DNA of 64,000 bases from Paenibacillus taichungensis (lineage in GTDB: Bacteria; Bacillota; Bacilli; Paenibacillales; Paenibacillaceae). The position numbers and the translations under genes were made by a program. The notes under the pieces are model-generated. The model saw only the letters and a list, made by a program, of their open reading frames with translations. It did not search any database and had not been told where the DNA came from. Location of the stretch: contig NZ_QEVW01000015.1 of the NCBI RefSeq assembly GCF_003287275.1, forward strand, positions 1 to 64,000. The letters are read 5' to 3'. Below, one piece after another: positions 33,883 to 42,167 of this stretch; within the stretch, counting starts at the first letter, position 1; each line of letters opens with the position of its first letter.

Positions 33883-35265
33883 ATGAAAACGATAAGAATC
33901 AAAAAGTCTTTTACACTTTTGCTTGCGACCAGCATGCTCGTCGTATTGGCATTGTCCGGCTGTAGCGGCGGCAAATCAGCGGGGGATGTCGTACCCGGTA
34001 ACGATGGCGATAGCGCTAACTCAGGTGGGCAAGTAACCATAACGCACTACACCATCGATTCCGAGGATCGCACCTTTATCGAAAAGCTCGTTCCGGATTT
34101 TGAAGCCCAACATCCAAATATTAAGGTAAAAATCGAGAAAGCTCCTTACGAGCAGTTCGACAGTAAACTCCAAACACTGATTGCCGGGGGCAAATCACCT
34201 GACGTCACAAGCCATTATGGATACGGCGGTTTTGCAGAGTATTACAACAAAGACATGCTGCTCGACATGAACGACATTATTAAGGAAGACGGATTTAAAG
34301 CGTCCGACTACAACATCCCGGATGATCTTATGAAAATCTACACCGTCAAAGACCAAGTCTACGGTATTCCGGTCAACATGTACGTCTCTCTGATGCTCTA
34401 CAACAAAGACATGTTTGACGCTGCCAATGTTCCTTACCCTCCAAGCGATTACGAGGACAAGAGCTGGACGTTTGACAAAATGGTCGACGACGCGAAGCAA
34501 ATGACGCATGTATCCAATGACATTGCCAAAACCCAGTATGGCGTTGACTTCACATGGTCCGAGCGCGATATGCGCCCGCTCTATTTCGGAGCCGAACCCT
34601 ACTCCCAGGATACTTGGACCAACGGCGGCGTACCATCTGAGACTCATTTCGATTCGCCTGAAGTGATCGCAGCCTATAACAAGCTGTTCAACCTGATTTT
34701 AAAAGATAAAGTGTCTCCGACAACGGAATGGAGCAAAAGCGTAGCGGGGCAAAACGGCGATGCGTTCGTAACCGGCAAGGTGGGTATGACCGTCAGCGGC
34801 TCATGGAGTCTTGCGGGCTCCAATGACTTCCCTTTCAAGGTTGGCGTGGCTGCAGTGCCTGCCGGCGGCAATGACAAGGTCCGCAGCGTGCTTTTCGTCG
34901 ATCCACTCTTGATTCTGAAGGGCTCCAAACATCCGAAGGAAGCTTTTGAATGGATCAAGTATCTCGTCAGCGACGAAATTCAGGAAAAATCCATCGAACT
35001 GAGCGGTGGCAACCCTCCTGTAAATACGAAAGCAGCCGAAACCTATTACAAGCATTTTGATGGCATCGATGCGGCTGATGTGAAGAAGGTTTACGAAGGT
35101 GCTGTAGAATACGGATTTGAGTCCTATAACCACCTGATCACCCACTATTCTCAGATCAACGACATGTTCATCAACGAGATGCAGCCGATCGATACCGGAC
35201 ACAGCACCGTTGAAGAAGTGATGCCGACGATTCAGAAAAAAGTCATGGAAATTATCAAACGTTAA
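33883..35265 (+). CDS. Sugar-binding lipoprotein of ABC transporter (family 1 SBP)
   Basis: 460 residues. Lipoprotein signal with lipobox L-S-G-C; Cys27 would be lipidated and hold the protein on the outer face of the membrane. After a Gly/Ser linker the mature part shows the family-1 solute-binding pattern: EKLVPDFEAQHPNIKVKIE, PDVTSHYGYGGFAEYYNKD, GIPVNMYVSLMLYNKDMFD and KVGMTVSGSWSLAGSNDFPF. It should capture an oligosaccharide; neighbours suggest chitosan- or beta-glucan-derived. GGGGGA lies before the ATG. Confidence 0.93.
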   Translation: MKTIRIKKSFTLLLATSMLVVLALSGCSGGKSAGDVVPGNDGDSANSGGQVTITHYTIDSEDRTFIEKLVPDFEAQHPNIKVKIEKAPYEQFDSKLQTLIAGGKSPDVTSHYGYGGFAEYYNKDMLLDMNDIIKEDGFKASDYNIPDDLMKIYTVKDQVYGIPVNMYVSLMLYNKDMFDAANVPYPPSDYEDKSWTFDKMVDDAKQMTHVSNDIAKTQYGVDFTWSERDMRPLYFGAEPYSQDTWTNGGVPSETHFDSPEVIAAYNKLFNLILKDKVSPTTEWSKSVAGQNGDAFVTGKVGMTVSGSWSLAGSNDFPFKVGVAAVPAGGNDKVRSVLFVDPLLILKGSKHPKEAFEWIKYLVSDEIQEKSIELSGGNPPVNTKAAETYYKHFDGIDAADVKKVYEGAVEYGFESYNHLITHYSQINDMFINEMQPIDTGHSTVEEVMPTIQKKVMEIIKR

Positions 35266-35396
35266 TGCTAAACATTGTGCCGTCCCACAAGGGGCGGTGC
35301 ATCTATCAAATTAGCTTCGCGGCTAAGCCTCCGTACATGTATACTAATGTTAAGTCAATATAAAGTACGGAAAATCTGCCGCAAGGAGAATAAACA

Positions 35397-36404
35397 ATGA
35401 AGGTTAGTATATTTGATGTTGCAAAGAAATCAGGGCTGTCCGTCGTAACGGTCTCTCGCGTCTTAAACGGTGCAGAATCCGTGCGAGAGAAAAATAGGCA
35501 AAAGGTTCTGGAGGCTATCAAGGAGCTCGATTACCATCCCAACGCTGCTGCGCGGAGTTTAGCCCGCGGTAAAACAGGAATCGTCGGATTGATCATGACC
35601 ACTCTACAGGACTCCTTCTTCGACACCGTCGTTAAAGAGCTGAACGAAGTGCTTGCACTTCACGGCTATTTTCTTGCTGTTTCGGTCTCTACCGGCATTG
35701 GCTCCGATGAAACCCATTACCTAATCCAGGAGGACCGGGTAGACGGACTTATTCTGCTCTCGCCGATGGAAGAGGATAACTACATTGTGGAACTGAAGCG
35801 TCGCAATATTCCTTATGTCCTCATCGACAATCAGAAGCCGGAGAATGATACTTTTTCGGTAACAATTGATAACTATAAAGGCGGCTATGCCGCTACGAAG
35901 CATCTGCTTGATCTCGGCCATACCTCTATCGCGCACTTGAGCGGACAGAATATGTTCCGCAGTACGAGGGAGCGCCGCAGCGGTTTCCTGCAGGCACTTA
36001 AGGAGAAAGATCTGGCTCCGTTTGAAATGATCACGGGCGATTTCGAAATCGATTTTGGTTATGACATCTGCCGCAAATGGCTGCGTGAGGGACGCCTGCC
36101 TTCAGCGGTGTTCGCGGGCGATGACCATATTGCGCTCGGGGTCGTGAACGCCCTAATGGAAGAAGGCATCAAGGTGCCTGAACAGGTAGCTATCGTCGGC
36201 TATGACGATCAATATATTTCATCCAAGCTGCACCCCCATCTGACAACGGTCCGGCAGCCTGCCGACCGCATTGGGGTCGCCGCTGCGGATATGCTGCTGA
36301 AACGCATGGACGGTACGATGAAACGTGGGGCTAATGTAAGGATCGATCCTGAACTCATCGTGAGAGAATCTACTGGATCACCAACAAAAGGTACGACCGG
36401 ATAA
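35397..36404 (+). CDS. LacI-family repressor of the sugar regulon
   Basis: 335 residues. N-terminal helix-turn-helix IFDVAKKSGLSVVTVSRVLN and hinge helix (NAAARSLARGKTG) are classical. The periplasmic-binding-like domain has GLIMTTLQDSFFDTVVKEL, VPEQVAIVGYDDQYISSKL and the ending PHLTTVRQPADRIG. It probably binds the three 22-bp AAAGTTAAAGC palindromes in this window and releases them on binding a sugar inducer. The ATG follows AAGGAG. It sits inside the operon, 131 nt after the binding protein, so it controls its own synthesis. Confidence 0.93.
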   Translation: MKVSIFDVAKKSGLSVVTVSRVLNGAESVREKNRQKVLEAIKELDYHPNAAARSLARGKTGIVGLIMTTLQDSFFDTVVKELNEVLALHGYFLAVSVSTGIGSDETHYLIQEDRVDGLILLSPMEEDNYIVELKRRNIPYVLIDNQKPENDTFSVTIDNYKGGYAATKHLLDLGHTSIAHLSGQNMFRSTRERRSGFLQALKEKDLAPFEMITGDFEIDFGYDICRKWLREGRLPSAVFAGDDHIALGVVNALMEEGIKVPEQVAIVGYDDQYISSKLHPHLTTVRQPADRIGVAAADMLLKRMDGTMKRGANVRIDPELIVRESTGSPTKGTTG

Positions 36405-36437
36405 AAAATATAAACTTATATATAGGAGTGACGACCA

Positions 36438-37430
36438 TTGGCTTACTACTTGGGAATCGATGGGGGAGGAACAAAAACATACGCCCTGCTGACCGATGAC
36501 TTCGGCAATGTCCTTGGCAAAGGCGTGGGCGGCAACGGCAATCACCAGATTGACCACGCCTTGGCCGCACAAAGCATACGGAAAGCTGCAGAAGGAGCTC
36601 TGAACGAGGCAGGACTGCGGATTCATGAAATCTCGCACACCTATTTCGGACTTGCAGGAGCAGATCGGGAAGTCGATTACCGAATCCTGCACCCTCTGGT
36701 TCAGGGAATCGGATTCACCCAGAATTACTCGATTAACTGTGATACCATGATCAGCCTGCGCGCAGGTACAAACCGACCTTACGGGGTCGCACTGATCTGC
36801 GGCACAGGTACCAACTCCGCAGGCCGCAATCCGGCAGGAGAACATGTGCAGGTCGGCGGTTTTGATTATATGTACGGCGATTTCGGCGGTGGCGGTTCCC
36901 TCAATATTGAGGTGTTCCGCTCTGTCATCCGTTCTTGGGACGGCCGGGAGCAGCCAACACTCCTGACTCCCCTGCTGCTGAATTTCCTTGGATATAACAG
37001 TGTCAGCGATATGTTCGATGACTTCCAGGATCACGGCAAGCAAGTGCCTGTCCATGCAGCGAAGCTGCTGTTTGAAGCTGCCGCCGAGGACGATGTTGTA
37101 GCTCTGGAAATTCTGAACCGTCAAGGTGTAGAGCTTGGCAAATCAGCGGCTGCGGTGATCCACAAACTTGGAATGGAAAATGACGCCTTTGACGTTATAC
37201 TGGCAGGAAGTCTGCTAACAAGGGGAGATCGAGGCTGGATTCGCAACAAGGTTGAACAGGCTGTTGCAACCGTCGCTCCGAATGCGACCATTGTAACTTT
37301 GGCAACCGAGCCCGTTGTCGGTGCCTTATGGTCTGCTATGGATGCAGGCGGACATGCGGTAAGCCAGGATGTGTATAACAAAATGCGGGCCTTCCGCGAT
37401 TTCGAATATATTAAACAAACCACAAGATAA
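36438..37430 (+). CDS. BadF/BadG-family sugar kinase (N-acetylglucosamine / glucosamine kinase-like)
   Basis: 330 residues. Start is TTG at 36438 with GGAGTG 7 nt before. ASKHA ATPase fold: phosphate 1 motif LGIDGGGTKTYALL, phosphate 2 VALICGTGTNSAGRNP and YMYGDFGGGG, adenosine motif VILAGSLLTRGD. Family members phosphorylate GlcNAc, glucosamine or related amino sugars using ATP, and the Vibrio glucosamine kinase GspK belongs here. In this operon it may phosphorylate a monosaccharide or the imported disaccharide before GH4 cleavage; the latter is inference. Confidence 0.88.
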   Translation: MAYYLGIDGGGTKTYALLTDDFGNVLGKGVGGNGNHQIDHALAAQSIRKAAEGALNEAGLRIHEISHTYFGLAGADREVDYRILHPLVQGIGFTQNYSINCDTMISLRAGTNRPYGVALICGTGTNSAGRNPAGEHVQVGGFDYMYGDFGGGGSLNIEVFRSVIRSWDGREQPTLLTPLLLNFLGYNSVSDMFDDFQDHGKQVPVHAAKLLFEAAAEDDVVALEILNRQGVELGKSAAAVIHKLGMENDAFDVILAGSLLTRGDRGWIRNKVEQAVATVAPNATIVTLATEPVVGALWSAMDAGGHAVSQDVYNKMRAFRDFEYIKQTTR

Positions 37431-37485
37431 ACGTCTATAAATACTGTCATCATAAATAATTCTTATAAGACTGGAGTGTGCAAAA

Positions 37486-38811
37486 ATGGAAAATGAACAA
37501 GGACTTAAAATAGCGGTAATCGGTGGTGGATCTTCCTATACTCCGGAGCTTGTTGAGGGGTTCATCCTCCATCATGCCGAGCTTCCGGTAAGAGAGCTGT
37601 GGTTGGTAGATATTGAGCCGGGAGAGCGCAAACTGAATATTGTCGGCAACTTGGCCAAACGTATGGTGGAGAAATCGGGTCTGCCGATTGAAGTTCATTT
37701 GACTTTCGACCGACGCGAAGCCATCAAGGGTGCGGACTTCGTCAGTACTCAAATGCGTGTCGGCATGCTTGACGCCCGTGGCCGCGATGAATCCATCCCC
37801 CTGAAATACGGTGTAATCGGTCAGGAAACCACTGGTCCCGGAGGCATGATGAAGGCGCTGCGGACGATTCCGGTCCTGCTTGATATCTGCCGTGATATTG
37901 AAGAACTCGCTCCTAATGCCTGGCTGCTGAACTTTACGAATCCGGCGGGTATGGTCACAGAAGCCATTCTGAAGTATTCCAACGTTAAAAGCATTGGTCT
38001 CTGTAATGCACCGATCGGCCTAATCAAGCAAACCTCAGCCAAATACGGCGTAGAAGCGGACCGCATCTATGCCGAGTTTGTTGGCCTGAACCATCTCCAC
38101 TGGATTACGCGTATTGATGTGAACGGAGAAGACAAACTGGATGACATGCTGGCTGATACGGCAGGTTACAGCGCGAAGAACGTGCCTGCACGGGAGTGGA
38201 ATCCGGAATTCTTGCAATCCCTGCATGCCCTACCTTCCTACTATTTAAAATACTTCTATATGACTGATGCCATGCTTGAAGAGCAGTTGGAATCTTTACA
38301 AACAGGCGGCAACCGTGCGGAAGTGGTTAAACGCGTCGAAGAAGAACTGTTCGAGCTTTACAATGACCCGGACCTGAAAGATAAACCGAAACAGTTGGAA
38401 CAGCGGGGTGGCGCCTTCTATTCCGAAGCAGCCGTAAACCTGATGCGCTCACTGTACAACGGAACGAATGACATTCAGACGTTGAACGTAGCCAATCAAG
38501 GCATCATTGATTTCCTGCCAGACGATGCCAGCATTGAAGTCAACTGCGTGGTCACCAAAACCGGTCCACTGCCCCTGCCGCTAACCAAGGTTCCTCCAAT
38601 GGCCGTTGGACTGATCCATGCGGTTAAAACCTATGAGCGCCTCGCCATCGATGCTGCAGTGACCGGCGATCGTGGATTGGCCATACAGGCATTGGCCCAT
38701 CATCCTTTGGTCCCTTCGGTCGAAGTGGCGATTCAGATGCTGGATGAAATGCTCGAAGCCAACAAGGAATATTTACCGCAGTTCTTTACTGAATCTGCAG
38801 CTAATGCATAA
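37486..38811 (+). CDS. GH4-family 6-phospho-beta-glycosidase
   Basis: 441 residues. GH4 enzymes use NAD+ and Mn2+ to hydrolyse 6-phospho-glycosides by an oxidation-elimination route. Visible marks: dinucleotide fold IAVIGGGSSYTPELVEGF, GVIGQETTGPGGMMKALR, NFTNPAGMVTEA, the metal Cys/His pair in GLCNAPIG and GLNHLHW. The pattern is closest to LicH/CelF-type 6-phospho-beta-glucosidases. The substrate must carry a 6-phosphate, yet no PTS gene is present; the kinase 56 nt upstream may supply it. The ATG follows CTGGAGTG. Confidence 0.93.
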   Translation: MENEQGLKIAVIGGGSSYTPELVEGFILHHAELPVRELWLVDIEPGERKLNIVGNLAKRMVEKSGLPIEVHLTFDRREAIKGADFVSTQMRVGMLDARGRDESIPLKYGVIGQETTGPGGMMKALRTIPVLLDICRDIEELAPNAWLLNFTNPAGMVTEAILKYSNVKSIGLCNAPIGLIKQTSAKYGVEADRIYAEFVGLNHLHWITRIDVNGEDKLDDMLADTAGYSAKNVPAREWNPEFLQSLHALPSYYLKYFYMTDAMLEEQLESLQTGGNRAEVVKRVEEELFELYNDPDLKDKPKQLEQRGGAFYSEAAVNLMRSLYNGTNDIQTLNVANQGIIDFLPDDASIEVNCVVTKTGPLPLPLTKVPPMAVGLIHAVKTYERLAIDAAVTGDRGLAIQALAHHPLVPSVEVAIQMLDEMLEANKEYLPQFFTESAANA

Positions 38812-38877
38812 TTCGGCTATCATCCATTCGTCCTGATACCCTAAGAAAACGTCTATGGACGTACTTTCACCCTAAAC

Positions 38878-38928
38878 GAAACCGTCATATTCCAGGATTC
38901 CTGAGATATGGCGGTTTGTTGTTTTTAG
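38878..38928 (+). terminator. Terminator of the sugar operon
   Basis: AAACCGTCATAT, 15-nt loop, ATATGGCGGTTT, then GTTGTTTTTA. A small ACGTC / GACGT hairpin precedes it at about 38849-38862. Confidence 0.75.
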
Positions 38929-38999
38929 GCATTTTCATATCTATATCACTTGCTCAAATCAATCATTAAATCATTCTCCGTAGCCTAGCTCCATCCCAT

Positions 39000-39041
39000 A
39001 AAAAAGCAGGCAGGGAGAGCTAATCCCCCTGTCTGCTTGCA
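39000..39041 (-). terminator. Terminator of GH8 gene
   Basis: Minus strand GCAGACAGGG, loop, CCCTGCCTGC then TTTTTT. Confidence 0.88.
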
Positions 39042-39069
39042 TAGGAGCAATCAACGGATTATAAGCTGC

Positions 39070-40299
39070 TTAGTATGTCCACCAGTTGCCGGACATCACG
39101 ATCATGGAGAACAGCTTGATGCTATCTTCATAGTAGCCTTCATTGGAACTGCCGGCCGTTTTGGTCCAGACGGAATTCAACCAGTTTTGATTCACGGACG
39201 AGGTCATAGCGCTGACACCAAACGGTGCATAGAACGCGCCGCTGCCGCCGGAACCTGTAACCGTGCCGTTGAGTTTATAACCATCCTTTACGTTGCTAGG
39301 GTTACCGCTTACTTTGGCTGAGATCCAGCTATTCATTTGATTGAGCTGATTGAGTGCCCGGCTGTCACCAGTCATCAGGTAATCCGTTGCAATCCGCCAA
39401 GGCGTACGGCATGAGTTGTAATCGTAGCTGCCGTCATTCGCCCCTTCCAGGAAATTGGCTGAAGCCGGCTTGTATGTCGAGCCAGACAGAACGACGAAGT
39501 CTGGAAGCAATCCGGTTGATGAGCTGTACCCGTTGTATAAGGAGTTGACAATGGTGTAGGTTTTGTCGATCACGTTCGCCCATCTGGCATCACCCGTTGC
39601 CGCCTGGAACGCCTTCAAGTGATTCAGCATAAAGTCCGATGGACGGGTAGCATTTTTGAACGTGTTGTCCGTTGCCCAGTCGCCAAGACGCAGCGTCCAT
39701 TGGGACTGATTCACGTCACTTTGCATGATGGCATTGATGATGTCCTTGCCGGCCTGAAGGTAGTTGATACTGCCGCTGCTCCCCCACTGCTTGTCCGCAA
39801 GCAGGAGCGAATAAGCAATGTCCATGTCTCCATCCGTGGCTGAATCGGCGCCCTCAATGTTCTGGAAGCTGCTATTTTGTTTCCATGCCATCAGTTTCGA
39901 ATTGTTGGCGCTCGGATGAGCCTTATAATATTGATAAAGTCCGTCGAAATAGGTCTGTGCATTGCCGTCATAACCAGCCATTAGAACCGTTGCCAGCATT
40001 CCGTACCCATGCGCCTCAGATACGGTATCCCCGTTGGACTGATATTTCACATAATACTTGCCTGTGCCCGCCGTTTTCAGATAAGCTGATTTCCAGCTGT
40101 CCCATTTCGCTTTAACGGAGCTGTCCATCGCACTTTGCGTAACATGATTAGGCTTGATCGAGCCGCTGGTATATGTCGTGTGCTGCGGAAACGGCTTGTT
40201 TGGAGCGGCGAAAGCAAAGCTCGCCGGAATCAGAAGAAAAGCGAGACAACACATCATAACAGCCTTGCTGCTAACCGAAAATCTCCTATTTTTTTTCAT
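39070..40299 (-). CDS. Secreted GH8 endoglycosidase (chitosanase / beta-glucanase type)
   Basis: 409 residues. Signal peptide 1-31 (cleavage about AFA-A). The GH8 signature is ATDGDMDIAYSLLLADKQWG (residues 154-173). The likely proton donor is Glu95 in VSEAHGYGM; Asp156/Asp158 and Glu285 in NFLEGAND are further catalytic candidates, Glu285 by analogy with Bacillus K17 chitosanase. Family members cut chitosan, lichenan or carboxymethyl cellulose, and bifunctional Paenibacillus enzymes are known, so the polymer is not decided by sequence. It has its own promoter carrying the same LacI operator as the transport operon. AAAAAGGAG precedes the ATG. Confidence 0.92.
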   Translation of the reverse strand: MKKNRRFSVSSKAVMMCCLAFLLIPASFAFAAPNKPFPQHTTYTSGSIKPNHVTQSAMDSSVKAKWDSWKSAYLKTAGTGKYYVKYQSNGDTVSEAHGYGMLATVLMAGYDGNAQTYFDGLYQYYKAHPSANNSKLMAWKQNSSFQNIEGADSATDGDMDIAYSLLLADKQWGSSGSINYLQAGKDIINAIMQSDVNQSQWTLRLGDWATDNTFKNATRPSDFMLNHLKAFQAATGDARWANVIDKTYTIVNSLYNGYSSSTGLLPDFVVLSGSTYKPASANFLEGANDGSYDYNSCRTPWRIATDYLMTGDSRALNQLNQMNSWISAKVSGNPSNVKDGYKLNGTVTGSGGSGAFYAPFGVSAMTSSVNQNWLNSVWTKTAGSSNEGYYEDSIKLFSMIVMSGNWWTY

Positions 40300-40435
40300 A
40301 AATTTACGCTCCTTTTTAGGTCCAAATGGGTCTTAATCCATGACATAACCTTTAAGCCGAAAACTCAAATGCGGCATCGTGAAGGAAAAAGCGTGATTCA
40401 TTATTGGCCTTGCGAGATACAATCACCTCCACCCT

Positions 40436-40457
40436 AAAGTTAAAGCGCTTTAACTTT
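40436..40457. promoter_or_regulatory. LacI-family operator 3 (GH8 gene)
   Basis: A perfect 22-bp palindrome, AAAGTTAAAGC followed by GCTTTAACTTT. It lies 17 bp downstream of the -10 of the GH8 promoter, across the start of the transcript. Confidence 0.88.
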
Positions 40458-40470
40458 TAAAACGCTTACA
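40457..40470 (-). promoter_or_regulatory. Candidate cre site (CcpA)
   Basis: Minus strand TGTAAGCGTTTTAA, one mismatch from the TGWAARCGYTWNCW consensus. It lies on the expected transcription start between the -10 and the LacI operator. This suggests glucose repression. Confidence 0.55.
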
Positions 40471-40473
40471 TTT

Positions 40474-40502
40474 ATTTTAATTGTTCTTCTAATATTTGTA
40501 AA
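40474..40502 (-). promoter_or_regulatory. Sigma-A promoter of the GH8 gene
   Basis: Minus strand -35 TTTACA (40497-40502), 17 bp spacer, -10 TAAAAT (40474-40479). Confidence 0.7.
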
Positions 40503-40649
40503 TAGACATTTCCGAGATTGCTTCTAAAGTCCTGATTCGACATTTTGGCAGTAAAAAAAACGGGAATCAATGCACAAGGATTCTTACCCTAATTAATATC
40601 AAGCCTTCATTCACTCACGTATGGATTACTACTTTCTTCGCAGGCATAC

Positions 40650-40688
40650 AAAAATCCCCTCAAGCTTCCAATGCTTGAGGGGATTTTA
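40650..40688. terminator. Bidirectional terminator after TraB/GumN gene
   Basis: AAAATCCCCTCAAGC pairs with GCTTGAGGGGATTTT. The region 40503-40649 holds no gene. Confidence 0.85.
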
Positions 40689-40766
40689 ACGATCTTCTTT
40701 TTTCACTATTGTCTACCAGGTGGGAAGAATATCAGGCTCCCATAAAAAAAAGGAGCTCTGATTCTC

Positions 40767-41987
40767 TTATTTTCTATTCACTGTATATCCTTTATCCTCC
40801 AGCAACTTCACGATCCCATGATCGCCCAAGTAGTGCGCTGCACCAACCACGATGAAATACTCTTCACCCTTGCCGTTTTTCAGGTAACCATCGATCTTAT
40901 CAGCCATTCCCACATTACGGTCGATTAGCATTGCTTTGTTGTATTCTTCGTCATCAGAGAAGCTGTTCGTCAGCTTCAGCAGTTGCTCGTCATTTCCCGT
41001 TTTCCACATTTTGGCCATTTGATTCACGCTGTCATCCAACACATCGAAATTGTCCAAAGTCGCTTTCAATGTTTTCTCTTGCAACTCTTTCGAGAATTTA
41101 TTGAACATTCCCAATTGGGATTCATAGGATTCCAATTCGATCACCGGAAGTTTGCGCTCGATTGCCTTCTGGATGAAGTACAGATCAACCCCCGCAGATG
41201 CGTCATAACCGGCTTTCATGGATTTCAGGCTGGCCAGTGTACTCTCCACCACCCAAGGCTTGAAGGTATCCAGGGCGTTCGCTTCCAATCCACTTTGCTT
41301 CAAAATATCGCCCAGTTGAGTATACGTCTCGCTGGAGATGTGATCTTTCAGTGTTGAGCCATCCTGATACGAGCCCAGATCCAGAACAATCTTCTGTTGC
41401 GCTTCATCAGCCGCTTTGCTGATATCGATCTCTACGCCCAGATAATCAGCCTCGGCAAAAGCTTCTTCAAACTCCTTACGCAATGGATAAAAGCTTTCAT
41501 CCGCAATATGCATAGAACCGACCAGGTACACGGTGTTGCCGTTGCTTTCGACTTCCCACATGAAGCCTCGTCCACCGGTTTGAACAGTTTCTGTTTCGTC
41601 ACCTTTGGAAACCAGCAGCACTGTGCGAGTAGCAGCATCCCAACGGACCTCATAACCAGTTGCATCCCCGACAATACGAATTGGCGCGTACGTTACGCCA
41701 TTAATGCGTGTAAGCTTGCTCTTCAAAGTAATCGTTTTGCCGTTAACTACGGCTGTAATCGTATCATCTGTTGCTGTCGTCAGTTTCACATCCATCGCAT
41801 CCAGCGTGGAACGCAGCGGAACAAGTGTTGTTCCTTTATTGTTAATCGGTGCACCCGTCGTGTATTCAACCGTTTCGTCATTCACCTTTACCGATGTCTC
41901 TTGCGGAGAGGCCATAGCCGGTACTGCGGATGCGAGCAAACCGACCGATATAGTTAGGGATAAGAGCATGCGTTTCCAGTTTTTCAT
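40767..41987 (-). CDS. TraB/GumN-family protein with copper-amine-oxidase-N-like domain
   Basis: 406 residues from the ATG at 41987; GGAG lies about 14 nt before, rather far, and no better start exists. Signal peptide 1-26 (ASAVPAMA). Residues about 30-125 form a stalk-type Cu_amine_oxidN1 domain (GTTLVPLRSTLDAM, YAPIRIVGDATGYEVRWD), common in Paenibacillus exported proteins. Residues 135-406 are TraB/GumN: YLVGSMHIADESFYPL near 145-160 and the end FIVVGAAHYLGDHGIVKLL. The conserved G-S-x-H and G-x-x-H suggest a metal-dependent hydrolase (TIKI-like), not proven. Exported. Confidence 0.9.
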   Translation of the reverse strand: MKNWKRMLLSLTISVGLLASAVPAMASPQETSVKVNDETVEYTTGAPINNKGTTLVPLRSTLDAMDVKLTTATDDTITAVVNGKTITLKSKLTRINGVTYAPIRIVGDATGYEVRWDAATRTVLLVSKGDETETVQTGGRGFMWEVESNGNTVYLVGSMHIADESFYPLRKEFEEAFAEADYLGVEIDISKAADEAQQKIVLDLGSYQDGSTLKDHISSETYTQLGDILKQSGLEANALDTFKPWVVESTLASLKSMKAGYDASAGVDLYFIQKAIERKLPVIELESYESQLGMFNKFSKELQEKTLKATLDNFDVLDDSVNQMAKMWKTGNDEQLLKLTNSFSDDEEYNKAMLIDRNVGMADKIDGYLKNGKGEEYFIVVGAAHYLGDHGIVKLLEDKGYTVNRK

Positions 41988-42167
41988 ATTATGTATGTAT
42001 TCTCCTTTAAGAATGAAATAATGAAAAGATATATTCACTAGAAGAGAAATTAGAGATGGGTGCCACACCTACTTTCTTTAGTGCAGCACCTGCTCCTATT
42101 AAATTATTTTACTGCGAAATCCAAACACTACACGCAAGCAGCAGCGTTCGTTCGTAAACTTGAATCA

